DNA of 64,000 nucleotides from an uncultured Tateyamaria sp. Lineage in GTDB: Bacteria; Pseudomonadota; Alphaproteobacteria; Rhodobacterales; Rhodobacteraceae. Shown here one piece after another: positions 56,234 through 64,000 of the stretch. A model generated the notes under the pieces. The model had not been told where the DNA came from and ran no database searches. It was given only the letters and a program-made list of their open reading frames with translations. The first letter of the stretch is position 1. Every line of letters begins with the position of its first letter. The stretch lies in the NCBI RefSeq assembly GCF_947503705.1, contig NZ_CANNES010000005.1, positions 1 to 64,000 of the forward strand, written 5' to 3'. The position numbers were made by a program, and so were the translations under genes.

Positions 56234-56851
56234 TCAAGCATCTGTTTCTTTGGGTTTTCTTGTCGCAACAAGGCTTCTTAAGGACGCCGTCATGCCCGAC
56301 ACCTCACTGGTTTCTTCCACCCCGTTGTCGGGCAACATCTGCGTGGCTCCGGGCCCGGGCTTGAAGACCGCTTTTTGAGGCGTGTGGGGCGTCTCTTCCT
56401 CAGAGGCGTCTGTGGTCTCCTCTGCTGCCGCGTCGGAAACGGTGTCGGCCTCGGGCGCGTCCTCCTTGATCACCGCCGATGCGACTGCGGCAGACGGCGC
56501 AACTTCGGCCACAGGGGCGGGCGTGCTATCCGCTACGGCTGTTGTCACAGGGGCAACCGGGGTTACTTCGGGCACGGGTGCGGGCAGCAATTCAGGCTCA
56601 AACGCATCCATTGGCGCAGCCACCATGCGGCGAAACACCATCACATTGCGCCATTCGGTTGTTGATCCGGTCAGGCCGGATCGTTCAATCGAGGGCAGGG
56701 TTTCGCTGCGCTGAAATTCCCAGCCGTCGGCCCCCATCTGGTTCATCAGCGTCTCGATCGCGTTGGCGAACCGTTCTTCTGGCCCCTTGATCCCGCGCGC
56801 CTTCAACCCCTTCGAGGGGGCGGGCACGACTTTATATTCCCAACCGGCCAT
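56234..56851 (-). CDS. DUF4177-domain protein with acidic tail
   Basis: This is a 205-residue protein. The N-terminal 80 residues are DUF4177-like (WEYKVVPAP, then NAIETLMNQMGADGWEFQRS). The remainder is a low-complexity Ala/Pro/Glu-rich segment (about 95-155) and a short C-terminal basic end, LRSLVATRKPKETDA. I chose the ATG at 56851. No function is established for the family. Confidence 0.82.
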   Translation of the reverse strand: MAGWEYKVVPAPSKGLKARGIKGPEERFANAIETLMNQMGADGWEFQRSETLPSIERSGLTGSTTEWRNVMVFRRMVAAPMDAFEPELLPAPVPEVTPVAPVTTAVADSTPAPVAEVAPSAAVASAVIKEDAPEADTVSDAAAEETTDASEEETPHTPQKAVFKPGPGATQMLPDNGVEETSEVSGMTASLRSLVATRKPKETDA

Positions 56852-56946
56852 GACTCGCCTCATTGATGTCTTTGTTCGGCGCATATAGCGCCGGTGCGCG
56901 ACCGAGGAAAGCCCGCAGATCGGTCAATGCGGCGTGCGCCGTGGCG

Positions 56947-57420
56947 TCAACGCCGCTTGATGCCGATGCTTGCGCCCACCCGTTCGGGACGCGGCAGGGC
57001 GGCATGGGCCGCATGCAGGGCGGTCACCTTGGCCAGCACCTCGCTTGGCATCGGCGCCACGCGCGGTCCCGATTGATCCACATGCAGGGTCAGTGCCTCA
57101 CCAGTGGCGGCAAGCCACCCATCCTCGTGCCAGATTTCCTGATAGGAATGAAATCGTTTGGCATCAAAATCAATCAGTTGAAAGGTGACGTTGACGGGGT
57201 CGTTCACATGCAATTCGCGCAGGTAGGCCACATGAAACTCCGCCACATAGGTCGTGTTGCCAGTGGCCTTGTGGTAATCTGGGCCAAAGCCCATCTGCTC
57301 ATAAATCTCATCCGCGCACAGATCAAAAAGCACGTTGTAATATGCCATGTTCAGATGGCCGTTATAGTCGATCCACTCCGGTTTCACGGTCAGAGTCGAA
57401 GAACGAAAAGGCGCGGTCAT
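56947..57420 (-). CDS. Hot-dog fold thioesterase (4HBT family)
   Basis: This 157-residue hot-dog protein carries the 4HBT core: PEWIDYNGHLNMAYYNVLFD with Asp near residue 18, as in acyl-CoA thioesterases. The later strand FHVAYLRELHVNDPVNVTFQ is typical. It probably hydrolyses an acyl-CoA; the substrate is unknown. The ATG at 57420 is preceded by GAGGGAG. It is divergent from the methyltransferase gene. Confidence 0.88.
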   Translation of the reverse strand: MTAPFRSSTLTVKPEWIDYNGHLNMAYYNVLFDLCADEIYEQMGFGPDYHKATGNTTYVAEFHVAYLRELHVNDPVNVTFQLIDFDAKRFHSYQEIWHEDGWLAATGEALTLHVDQSGPRVAPMPSEVLAKVTALHAAHAALPRPERVGASIGIKRR

Positions 57421-57549
57421 GGGCAACTCCCTCAGCATGGTACCACCACGGTACGACAGGCGATGGGCGCGCGAAAGGGACGGATGTCGATTGCGCAGCC
57501 GAGCGGGGATGATACCCTGCACCCCGTTGCGCATTCGAAAGACCGCCCC

Positions 57550-58746
57550 ATGACCCAATCCGATGTCCAGGCCCAATACGAGGCCTACCCATACCCCGAG
57601 CGCAAGCCCACCGACGAGCGCAAGCGCCTGATCTCCGGCTCCCCCTCGCTGCCCGTTGAAATGGATCACTGGCTGTGGGGGGGCGCGCGCGACTGGTCCC
57701 AACCCTTGCACGCGCTGATCGCAGGCGGCGGCACCGGTGACGGGCTGATGCAACTGGCCCAGACCCTCAAAGACGCAGGCCGCCCCTATAATATCACCTA
57801 TCTCGACATGTCCACCGCCGCCCGGCGCATCGCCGAAAAACGGGCCGCGATCCGCAAGCTGAAAAACATCACCTTCGTCACCGGATCGCTCTTGGACGCA
57901 GGCCAATACGGCCCCTTCGACTACATCGACTGCTGCGGCGTGCTGCACCATCTGCCCGACCCGCAGGCGGGGTTCAACGCGCTGGCCCACGCGCTCAAGC
58001 CCCAGGGCGGCATCGGTCTCATGGTCTACGCGCCGCACGGGCGCTCCGGCGTCTACCCGCTGCAAGCGGCATTCAACCAGTTGCTGCAAGGGGTGGAGCC
58101 GCGCAAACGGCTCAAACGGGCCAAGGCAATCTTTGAGGGGCTGCCCGACGCCCACCCGTTCAAACGCAACACGCGGCTGGTGGACCACAAACAGGGGGAC
58201 GCGGGGTTTTATGACCTGCTGCTGCACAGCTCTGACCGGCCCTACACGATCACCGAATTGATGGGCGCGCTGGACGGGGCAGGGCTGGAACACGTAGGCA
58301 GCCCCGAGCCCATGCTCTACGACCCCACCACGCTGGTGGGCGACGTGACCGGGATGGCGCAAACAGCACAAATGCAATTGGCCGAAAACCTGCGCGGCAC
58401 GTTCAAAACCCATGTGGCCTATGCGCGGCTCAGGGGGCAGGTAGTCGCCCCCAAGGGCGATGCGCACGCAATCCCCCACCTGCGCATGGTGGCCGCCGCC
58501 GACCTCGCGGCCCATGTCAGCAAACGGGGGCAGATTACCATCGACACGGCGGCAGAGGCGTTCACCTTCCCGGTCGATCCTCAGGCCGCCCCCCTGATCG
58601 CCCACATCAACGGGCGAAATTCACTGGAGGCGATCCAGCAGACGGCAGAGCAGGACACAACCACATTCGCCCCCCTCTGGACCCAAATCGAAACCGCCCT
58701 CTGCGGCGCAGGGATGATGCACTATTCCGGGCTATTGTCGGGGTAG
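57550..58746 (+). CDS. Class I SAM-dependent methyltransferase with C-terminal extension
   Basis: This 398-residue protein has the SAM motif ALIAGGGTGDGLMQLAQ, acidic loop YLDMSTAA and DCCGVLHHLPDP, characteristic of Rossmann methyltransferases. The N-terminus YEAYPYPERKPTDERKRL resembles small-molecule and peptide methyltransferases. About 150 residues after the core show no motif I know. I chose the ATG at 57550 because it starts the conserved N-terminus. It meets the HTH-repeat gene tail to tail, 3 bp apart. Confidence 0.85.
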   Translation: MTQSDVQAQYEAYPYPERKPTDERKRLISGSPSLPVEMDHWLWGGARDWSQPLHALIAGGGTGDGLMQLAQTLKDAGRPYNITYLDMSTAARRIAEKRAAIRKLKNITFVTGSLLDAGQYGPFDYIDCCGVLHHLPDPQAGFNALAHALKPQGGIGLMVYAPHGRSGVYPLQAAFNQLLQGVEPRKRLKRAKAIFEGLPDAHPFKRNTRLVDHKQGDAGFYDLLLHSSDRPYTITELMGALDGAGLEHVGSPEPMLYDPTTLVGDVTGMAQTAQMQLAENLRGTFKTHVAYARLRGQVVAPKGDAHAIPHLRMVAAADLAAHVSKRGQITIDTAAEAFTFPVDPQAAPLIAHINGRNSLEAIQQTAEQDTTTFAPLWTQIETALCGAGMMHYSGLLSG

Positions 58747-58749
58747 GGA

Positions 58750-60348
58750 TCAGTCCGACAAAGCCTCCAGATCGGCCAGGATAGCGTCGCGCACGCGGGT
58801 GGTTTCGACATACTCGAAAGACATGTGCTCCGGGTCAAAAACCTCCAATGCGCGGTTCGCCGCTGCACAGGCGGAGGTCAAATCAGTATGCGGATACGAC
58901 GCATCAATCCTTGACGCCCGCGAATGTAGCGCAATGGAGAGGTTTTTCTGCGTCATGGCCCACTGCACGGGATGGTCTTCGCGGGTGCGCACCTCAAGCG
59001 CCGCGCGATAAGCTGCGACCGCCTCTGTTGACAGTGTTGCCCCTTGCGGCCCGTCGGTGCGGATCGCTTGGTTTTGAAGAGCGTTGCCCAGGTTGTTTTG
59101 CGTCATCGCCCAATTTACTGAATGGTCCGCGCGGGAATAAATCTCTAACGCTGCGCGAAAGACGTGTACCGCTTCGGCCAGCAACTTGGCGCCTGTCGGC
59201 CCGGTGGTGCTATTGCCTTGGTCTCCAAGGGTGATGCCAAGGTTGTTTTGCGTCATCGCCCAATCCAGCGGATGGTCTGAGCGGGTGCAGATTTCAAGAG
59301 CCTCGCGATATGCGTCCACGGCTTCTGAAAAAAGCTGCGCGCCTCTGGGGCCATCGGTGCGGATACCTTGGTTTCTAAGAGCGATGCCAAGGTTGTTTTG
59401 CGTTATCGCCCAATCCACCGGGTAATCTGAGCGCGTCAAAACTTGAAGCGCGGCGCGATAAGCGCTCACCGCCTCCGCGAGCCGAGTAGCCCCTTGCGGC
59501 CCGTTGGTGCGGTTGCCTTTGTTTTGTAGCGCCAAAGCAAGGTTGTTTTGCCCAACTGCCCATAGCTTCGCATCTTGTTCGCGCAAATCAACAGTGAGAA
59601 CTTGTTGGATGATTTCTGCCGATTTTGTTAGGCCGTCTCCACCATAACGCAGCCCATGGTCATAAAGCATCGGAAATGCTTTGTTCGCAGCTTGAATACG
59701 CCGTCGTGCAGGCTCCAGTGGGTCCACACTCCCAAAACTGTCTGCCGCGGCACACAGAATGCGAAAGGCCTGATTCACCCGCCCGCGCAACAATGCATTG
59801 TTGGCCCGCAACTCGGCGGTCTTTGCTGCCTCCTCTAACTCGACCTCCTGTACGCGGCTCAGCAATTCCTCAACCTCGTCGAGATCAACACGCGCTATGG
59901 CATCTTGTGCGGCGGCTTTCAGATTCGACAACCGCTTCAACCGATCGTCAATCGAATCCACTTCGGCCTTGAGGACGCGATGCTCATCCGCTTTCAGTGT
60001 CAGCAACCGACGCAACTCATCGTCCGGCAAAGAAAACGCACCCTCCAACTCAAACCGCGCCCCAAGGTTCTGCAATTCCTCCCGGCTCAGTGCCGGAATG
60101 TTTGCCAACTGCTCCGCAGCAGGCCGCGCTTGCCGGATGTGCTCCGTCTCAGCCGCTGAAATCGCCAATGCGTCACAGAGCTTTTGGATCGTCGCCTCTT
60201 GCGGCGTCACCCGGCCATTCTCGATCCGCGAAATATCCGCCTTGCGCGTGGAATCACCAAACACATCGCCCGCCAGCGTTTCCTGCGTCAACCGGGCCTC
60301 GCCCCGTTTGCGTTTGATCAGCGCGCCAAAGGCGACCGGGTCCAACAA
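58750..60348 (-). CDS. HTH (XRE) regulator with coiled coil and five 50-residue TPR-like repeats
   Basis: This roughly 532-residue protein begins with an XRE helix-turn-helix (EARLTQETLAGDVFGDSTRK, then ADISRIENGRVTPQEATIQK). A charged coiled-coil-like part follows (about 95-175), and then five TPR-like repeats of exactly 50 residues, each holding a W-A-x-TQ-x-NL motif. No ATG exists at the start; TTG at 60348, ten bases after GGAG, is my choice, and TTG at 60378 is possible. Such HTH-TPR proteins sense peptides or small molecules in firmicutes; here that is only a resemblance. A 53-residue gene lies divergent. Confidence 0.82.
   Translation of the reverse strand: MLDPVAFGALIKRKRGEARLTQETLAGDVFGDSTRKADISRIENGRVTPQEATIQKLCDALAISAAETEHIRQARPAAEQLANIPALSREELQNLGARFELEGAFSLPDDELRRLLTLKADEHRVLKAEVDSIDDRLKRLSNLKAAAQDAIARVDLDEVEELLSRVQEVELEEAAKTAELRANNALLRGRVNQAFRILCAAADSFGSVDPLEPARRRIQAANKAFPMLYDHGLRYGGDGLTKSAEIIQQVLTVDLREQDAKLWAVGQNNLALALQNKGNRTNGPQGATRLAEAVSAYRAALQVLTRSDYPVDWAITQNNLGIALRNQGIRTDGPRGAQLFSEAVDAYREALEICTRSDHPLDWAMTQNNLGITLGDQGNSTTGPTGAKLLAEAVHVFRAALEIYSRADHSVNWAMTQNNLGNALQNQAIRTDGPQGATLSTEAVAAYRAALEVRTREDHPVQWAMTQKNLSIALHSRASRIDASYPHTDLTSACAAANRALEVFDPEHMSFEYVETTRVRDAILADLEALSD
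58910..59560 (-). repeat. Five exact-period 150-bp tandem repeats within the HTH-repeat gene
   Basis: The segment GGTTGTTTTG, or GGTTTTTCTG in the first unit, starts at 58941, 59091, 59241, 59391 and 59541, a period of exactly 150 bp (50 codons). Blocks such as TGCGTCATCGCCCAAT recur with each of the middle units. The DNA-level similarity indicates recent expansion or gene conversion. Confidence 0.85.
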
Positions 60349-60370
60349 CTTTCCACAACTCCGAACAACT
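60345..60370. promoter_or_regulatory. Three ACAACT repeats at 10-bp spacing at the HTH-repeat gene start
   Basis: ACAACT occurs at 60345, 60355 and 60365, exactly one helical turn apart, with a weaker CCAACG at 60375 and a related CCCACAACG at 60398. They lie at the translation start of the HTH-repeat gene and on the promoter side of the divergent small gene. They look like a multimer-binding operator. Confidence 0.5.
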
Positions 60371-60488
60371 TGGGCCAACGGCCGTTCCGCATCTTTCCCA
60401 CAACGAAATGTGCAGTCGAATACGGCACCTTATCCCTGCGCATCACAGTAACCACGTCGGGCCCGACGCTCAATCTGAAAGGGAAACA

Positions 60489-60650
60489 ATGTTTGAGCGT
60501 TTGAAGAAAGCCATGAAATTCTGCGTCTGTCATCACGGCCTTTACGGAGGGCTCTGTGCCAGCCACAGTTGGGCGGCTTGGGCCACGCAAAAACCCGAAG
60601 TCTATCTGCCGATGGTGCTGCTTTATGCGGTGCTTGCGTGGCGGGGGTAA
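60489..60650 (+). CDS. 53-residue Cys-containing small protein divergent from the HTH-repeat regulator
   Basis: This short ORF has a good ribosome-binding site (AAAGGGA, 5-8 bp before the ATG). The peptide has a basic amphipathic start (MFERLKKAMKF), three Cys (12, 14, 23), several His/Trp and a hydrophobic C-terminal segment (YLPMVLLYAVLAW), so it may be membrane-associated. It is divergent from the HTH-repeat regulator, 140 bp away. No known family is recognised. The short length keeps confidence moderate. Confidence 0.5.
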   Translation: MFERLKKAMKFCVCHHGLYGGLCASHSWAAWATQKPEVYLPMVLLYAVLAWRG

Positions 60651-60746
60651 ATGAGTAAACGCGGGCAGGGGTTACGCAAAAGTAAACCTGCCCACTCAAA
60701 CATTAACGCCGCCCGAAAGTTAACGGATCATGACCTGCGCCGACCG

Positions 60747-60842
60747 GCTCAAAATGTACATTTTGACCGCCAAACCGTACGTTTGCTCCATAAGGCCCGA
60801 AAGTCAGCAGTTTGGCGGCCCCTCAAAATGTACATTTTGAGC
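60747..60842. repeat. Long inverted repeat with twin 18-bp palindromes
   Basis: TCAAAATGTACATTTTGA, itself a perfect palindrome, occurs at 60749-60766 and 60823-60840. The left copy is followed by CCGCCAAAC (60767-60775) and the right copy is preceded by GTTTGGCGG (60810-60818) with a 4-bp insertion. The element is therefore a roughly 29-bp imperfect inverted repeat around a 34-bp core. It lies between the ends of the 53-aa gene and gatB. It could be a small non-autonomous element, a terminator or a paired operator. Confidence 0.7.
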
Positions 60843-60900
60843 GCGTAACTGCACGGTTTCGCCAAAACGTCCCACCGAACGCCCCATTAACGGGGGCGCT

Positions 60901-62415
60901 TTAACCCAGCCCCAGCTTCGCCGCCACCAACGCATTCACCGCCTTGGGGTTCGCCTTGCCGCCCGTCGCTTTCATCACCTGACCTACGAACCAACCCGCC
61001 AGTTTCGGATTGGCCTGCGCCTTCTCCACCTGTGCCGGATTGGCGGCGATGATCTCGTCCACAGCCGCCTCGATCGCGCCGGTATCCGTGACCTGTTTCA
61101 TGCCTTCGGTCTCGACAATCTCGGCCGGGTCGCGCCCGGTTGTGTAAGCGATTTCAAAGACTTCCTTGGCGATCTTGCCCGAGATGGCATCCGAGGCGAT
61201 CAGGTCCACGATCCCGCCCAGTTGCGCGGGCGTCACCGGGCTGTCGGTGATATCGCGGTCGTCCTTTTTCAACCGGCCAAACAGCTCATTGATGACCCAG
61301 TTCGCCGCCTGTTTGCCATCACGCCCCGCCGCCACATCCTCAAAATAGGCCGCCGTGTCCACATCCGCTGTCAGCACGCTCGCATCATATCCGGTCAACC
61401 CGAAGTCTTTGATAAAGCGCGCCTTTTTCGCATCCGGCAGCTCCGGCAAAGAGGCGGCAATGTCGTCAACCCAGCCCTGTTCAATCTCCAAAGGCAGCAA
61501 ATCAGGGTCCGGGAAATAGCGGTAATCATGCGCCTCTTCCTTGCTGCGCATCGACCGCGTTTCACCCTTGTCCGGATCGTACAAACGCGTCTCCTGCTCG
61601 ACTTCACCGCCGCCTTCAACGATGGCAATCTGACGCCGCGCCTCGACCTCGATCGCCTGCTGGATAAAGCGCATGGAGTTCATATTCTTGATCTCGCAGC
61701 GGGTGCCCAGATGGGAAAAATCCTGTGTTTCCTGATACTTCTCGTATTGGCCGGGCAGGCAAATCGACACGTTCACATCCGCCCGCATCGCGCCCGATTG
61801 CATGTCTCCATTGCAGGTGCCGAGGTAGCGCAGGATCTGGCGCAGCTTGGTCAGATAAGCCGCCGCCTCCTCAGGCCCGCGAATGTCGGGGCGGCTGACG
61901 ATTTCCATCAGCGCCACGCCGGTGCGGTTCAGATCGACAAAGGACATGTTCGGATCCATGTCATGGATCGATTTGCCCGCGTCCTGCTCCATGTGAATCC
62001 GTTCGATCCGGACAAGGCGCGCCTGGTCGTTCGGCATCTCGACCAGTACTTCGCCTTCGCCCACAATCGGTTGATAAAGCTGGGAAATCTGGTAACCCTG
62101 CGGCAGGTCGGGATAGAAATAATTCTTGCGGTCAAAGGCCGATGTCAGGTTGATCGCGGCCTTTAATCCCAACCCCGTGCGCACCGCCTGTTCCACGCAA
62201 AACTCGTTGATCACAGGCAGCATCCCAGGCATCGCCGCATCCACAAAGGCCACGTTGGAATTGGGTTCTGCCCCAAAGGTCGTGGAGGCGCCAGAAAACA
62301 GTTTCGCGTTCGAGCTGATCTGCGCATGCACTTCCATCCCGATGACCAATTCCCAGTCATGTTTCGCGCCAGCAATCGTTTTGGGCGTCGGGGTCTCGTA
62401 TGTCAGATCAAGCAT
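60901..62415 (-). CDS. gatB: Asp-tRNA(Asn)/Glu-tRNA(Gln) amidotransferase subunit B
   Basis: This is the 504-residue GatB subunit of the GatCAB complex, which amidates misacylated Glu-tRNA(Gln) and Asp-tRNA(Asn). N-terminal [39 protein letters not shown] and [19 protein letters not shown] are characteristic, and the C-terminal helical tail ends in [14 protein letters not shown] sequence. gatA and gatC are not in the window. The length is normal. Confidence 0.97.
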   Translation of the reverse strand: MLDLTYETPTPKTIAGAKHDWELVIGMEVHAQISSNAKLFSGASTTFGAEPNSNVAFVDAAMPGMLPVINEFCVEQAVRTGLGLKAAINLTSAFDRKNYFYPDLPQGYQISQLYQPIVGEGEVLVEMPNDQARLVRIERIHMEQDAGKSIHDMDPNMSFVDLNRTGVALMEIVSRPDIRGPEEAAAYLTKLRQILRYLGTCNGDMQSGAMRADVNVSICLPGQYEKYQETQDFSHLGTRCEIKNMNSMRFIQQAIEVEARRQIAIVEGGGEVEQETRLYDPDKGETRSMRSKEEAHDYRYFPDPDLLPLEIEQGWVDDIAASLPELPDAKKARFIKDFGLTGYDASVLTADVDTAAYFEDVAAGRDGKQAANWVINELFGRLKKDDRDITDSPVTPAQLGGIVDLIASDAISGKIAKEVFEIAYTTGRDPAEIVETEGMKQVTDTGAIEAAVDEIIAANPAQVEKAQANPKLAGWFVGQVMKATGGKANPKAVNALVAAKLGLG

Positions 62416-62531
62416 TGTCTCACCGCGTCAGTTGGGGCCGGTTTGGGGTGTAGTTCAGGTGGGGGTGCCCCGCAAGAGGGCGCGGCGTTCAGGCCCCTTG
62501 GTTTTGCGGGCAAGGCGTGCAAACTGGGCAG

Positions 62532-63014
62532 ATGATCATCGACGAACGCCCGGTGCCCGAGGGCACGCTCATCGCCCCCTTTGCTGTGGCCGAGGGGCAT
62601 CATGTCGATTGTTTTGAGTGTGCCGTTTCGGCGCCAGTATCGTTACCCGCGTTCATCACCGCCTTCTACACCCAGCCGCTGTTCCGGGCCGAGCGTTTGG
62701 TGCTTCGCGTGCTGGCCCGCGCGCCCTCGACCGATGCGGATGTGGCCGCGCTTGCTGCGGGGCAGGCAGACCGCTTTGCCGTGTGGCAGGTTGCGGGGCG
62801 CACAGGGGCCGAACTGCTGATGGGCGACCAAAACGGGCGCACGCTGTCGTGGTTGCAGGCAGAGGGGGGGACGCTGCGCTTTGGGTCCGTTGTGGTGCCG
62901 GTGCGTGGGCGGCGCGGGAAGCTGACGCTGGGCCCGGTGTTCCTTAGCTTGCTGGGCGCGCACAAAGTCTATTCCCGGGCCCTGTTGTCCGGGGCGGCGC
63001 GGCGTCTGAGATAG
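62532..63014 (+). CDS. Conserved-type hypothetical protein
   Basis: This 160-residue soluble protein has no clear motif. The segments FYTQPLFRAERLVLRVLA and VFLSLLGAHKVYSRALLSGA suggest a mixed alpha/beta fold, loosely reminiscent of DUF2867. I chose the ATG at 62532; a GTG at 62517 would add five residues. It is divergent from gatB and convergent with the aldo/keto reductase. The function is unknown. Confidence 0.6.
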   Translation: MIIDERPVPEGTLIAPFAVAEGHHVDCFECAVSAPVSLPAFITAFYTQPLFRAERLVLRVLARAPSTDADVAALAAGQADRFAVWQVAGRTGAELLMGDQNGRTLSWLQAEGGTLRFGSVVVPVRGRRGKLTLGPVFLSLLGAHKVYSRALLSGAARRLR

Positions 63015-63019
63015 ACGGC

Positions 63020-63055
63020 AAAAACCCTGACGATGCCATTTCTGCACCGTCAGGG
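63020..63055 (-). terminator. Intrinsic terminator of the aldo/keto reductase gene
   Basis: An 8-bp stem (CCCTGACG at 63025-63032 with CGTCAGGG at 63048-63055) is followed on the minus strand by GTTTTTGCC. It lies 19 bp after the aldo/keto reductase stop and also stands at the end of the convergent hypothetical gene. Confidence 0.75.
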
Positions 63056-63073
63056 CCAAATTTTCCCGTCGGA

Positions 63074-64000
<927 letters not shown>

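Noticed and set aside
60318-60590. A 90-codon minus-strand frame over the HTH-gene promoter
   Set aside because: It overlaps the phased repeats and the 53-aa gene on the other strand, lacks family features, and its good-looking ATG (60396) gives a peptide without support. It remains a weak alternative to the small plus-strand gene.

Overview
The window looks like a chromosomal segment of a Roseobacter-group alphaproteobacterium (Rhodobacteraceae). The evidence is high GC content, a Rhodobacterales-style dcw cluster ending in ftsZ-lpxC-bamD-recN, CobS/CobT cobaltochelatase genes, a DUF1127 gene followed by CcsR-type sRNA hairpins, a GTTC-N7-GTTC SOS box, and many short TRAP/LacI/DUF modules. 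Species cannot be named from sequence alone. There is no sign of a prophage, insertion sequence or CRISPR array.

Layout. (1) 1-5.5 kb: a catabolic module on the minus strand (61-aa membrane protein, TRAP binding protein, TRAP small and large permeases, histidinol-dehydrogenase-like HpsN), divergent from a LacI-family regulator with twin operators between them. This fits uptake and oxidation of 2,3-dihydroxypropane-1-sulfonate. (2) 5.6-8.8 kb: tRNA-Gly, a small periplasmic/lipoprotein pair, a VOC protein, an MFS permease and an aminoglycoside-phosphotransferase-like kinase. (3) 8.8-13.7 kb: pyruvate carboxylase and an FMN alpha-hydroxy-acid dehydrogenase whose promoter carries the same operator as the TRAP module. 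(4) 13.9-20.3 kb: uvrD behind an SOS box, a TPR protein, four CUCCUCCC-loop hairpins with their DUF1127 gene, an Mrp/NBP35 ATPase and a membrane protein. (5) 20.3-47.4 kb: the division and cell-wall cluster mraZ-rsmH-ftsL-ftsI-murE-murF-mraY-[SDR]-murD-[baiN-like, reverse strand]-[redoxin]-ftsW-murG-murC-[four small membrane proteins]-murB-ddl-ftsQ-ftsA-ftsZ-lpxC-bamD-recN, with a long regulatory leader before mraZ. (6) 47.4-64 kb: ClC channel, DUF427, aminopeptidase P, cobT-[degenerate racemase]-cobS, J-domain protein, BolA, DUF4177, thioesterase, methyltransferase, an HTH/50-residue-repeat regulator with a divergent 53-aa ORF, gatB, and an aldo/keto reductase cut by the window end.

How it works together. 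The dcw genes make and polymerise lipid II and assemble the divisome; most are joined by 4-bp or 1-bp start/stop overlaps, so they are probably co-translated. Non-canonical genes break the cluster at two places: the SDR before murD, and the reverse-strand flavoprotein between murD and ftsW. Transcription must therefore restart before ftsW.

Best candidates for undescribed biology: (a) the locus at 58.7-60.9 kb, an HTH + coiled-coil + five exact 150-bp repeats regulator with helically phased ACAACT repeats at its start, a divergent Cys-containing 53-aa ORF and a long inverted repeat; (b) a two-site LacI regulon linking the TRAP/HpsN operon to a hydroxy-acid dehydrogenase; (c) a racemase-fold protein lacking both catalytic cysteines between cobS and cobT; (d) tandem DUF2484 and small membrane proteins in the dcw cluster. 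All functions are inferred from sequence reading without database searches.
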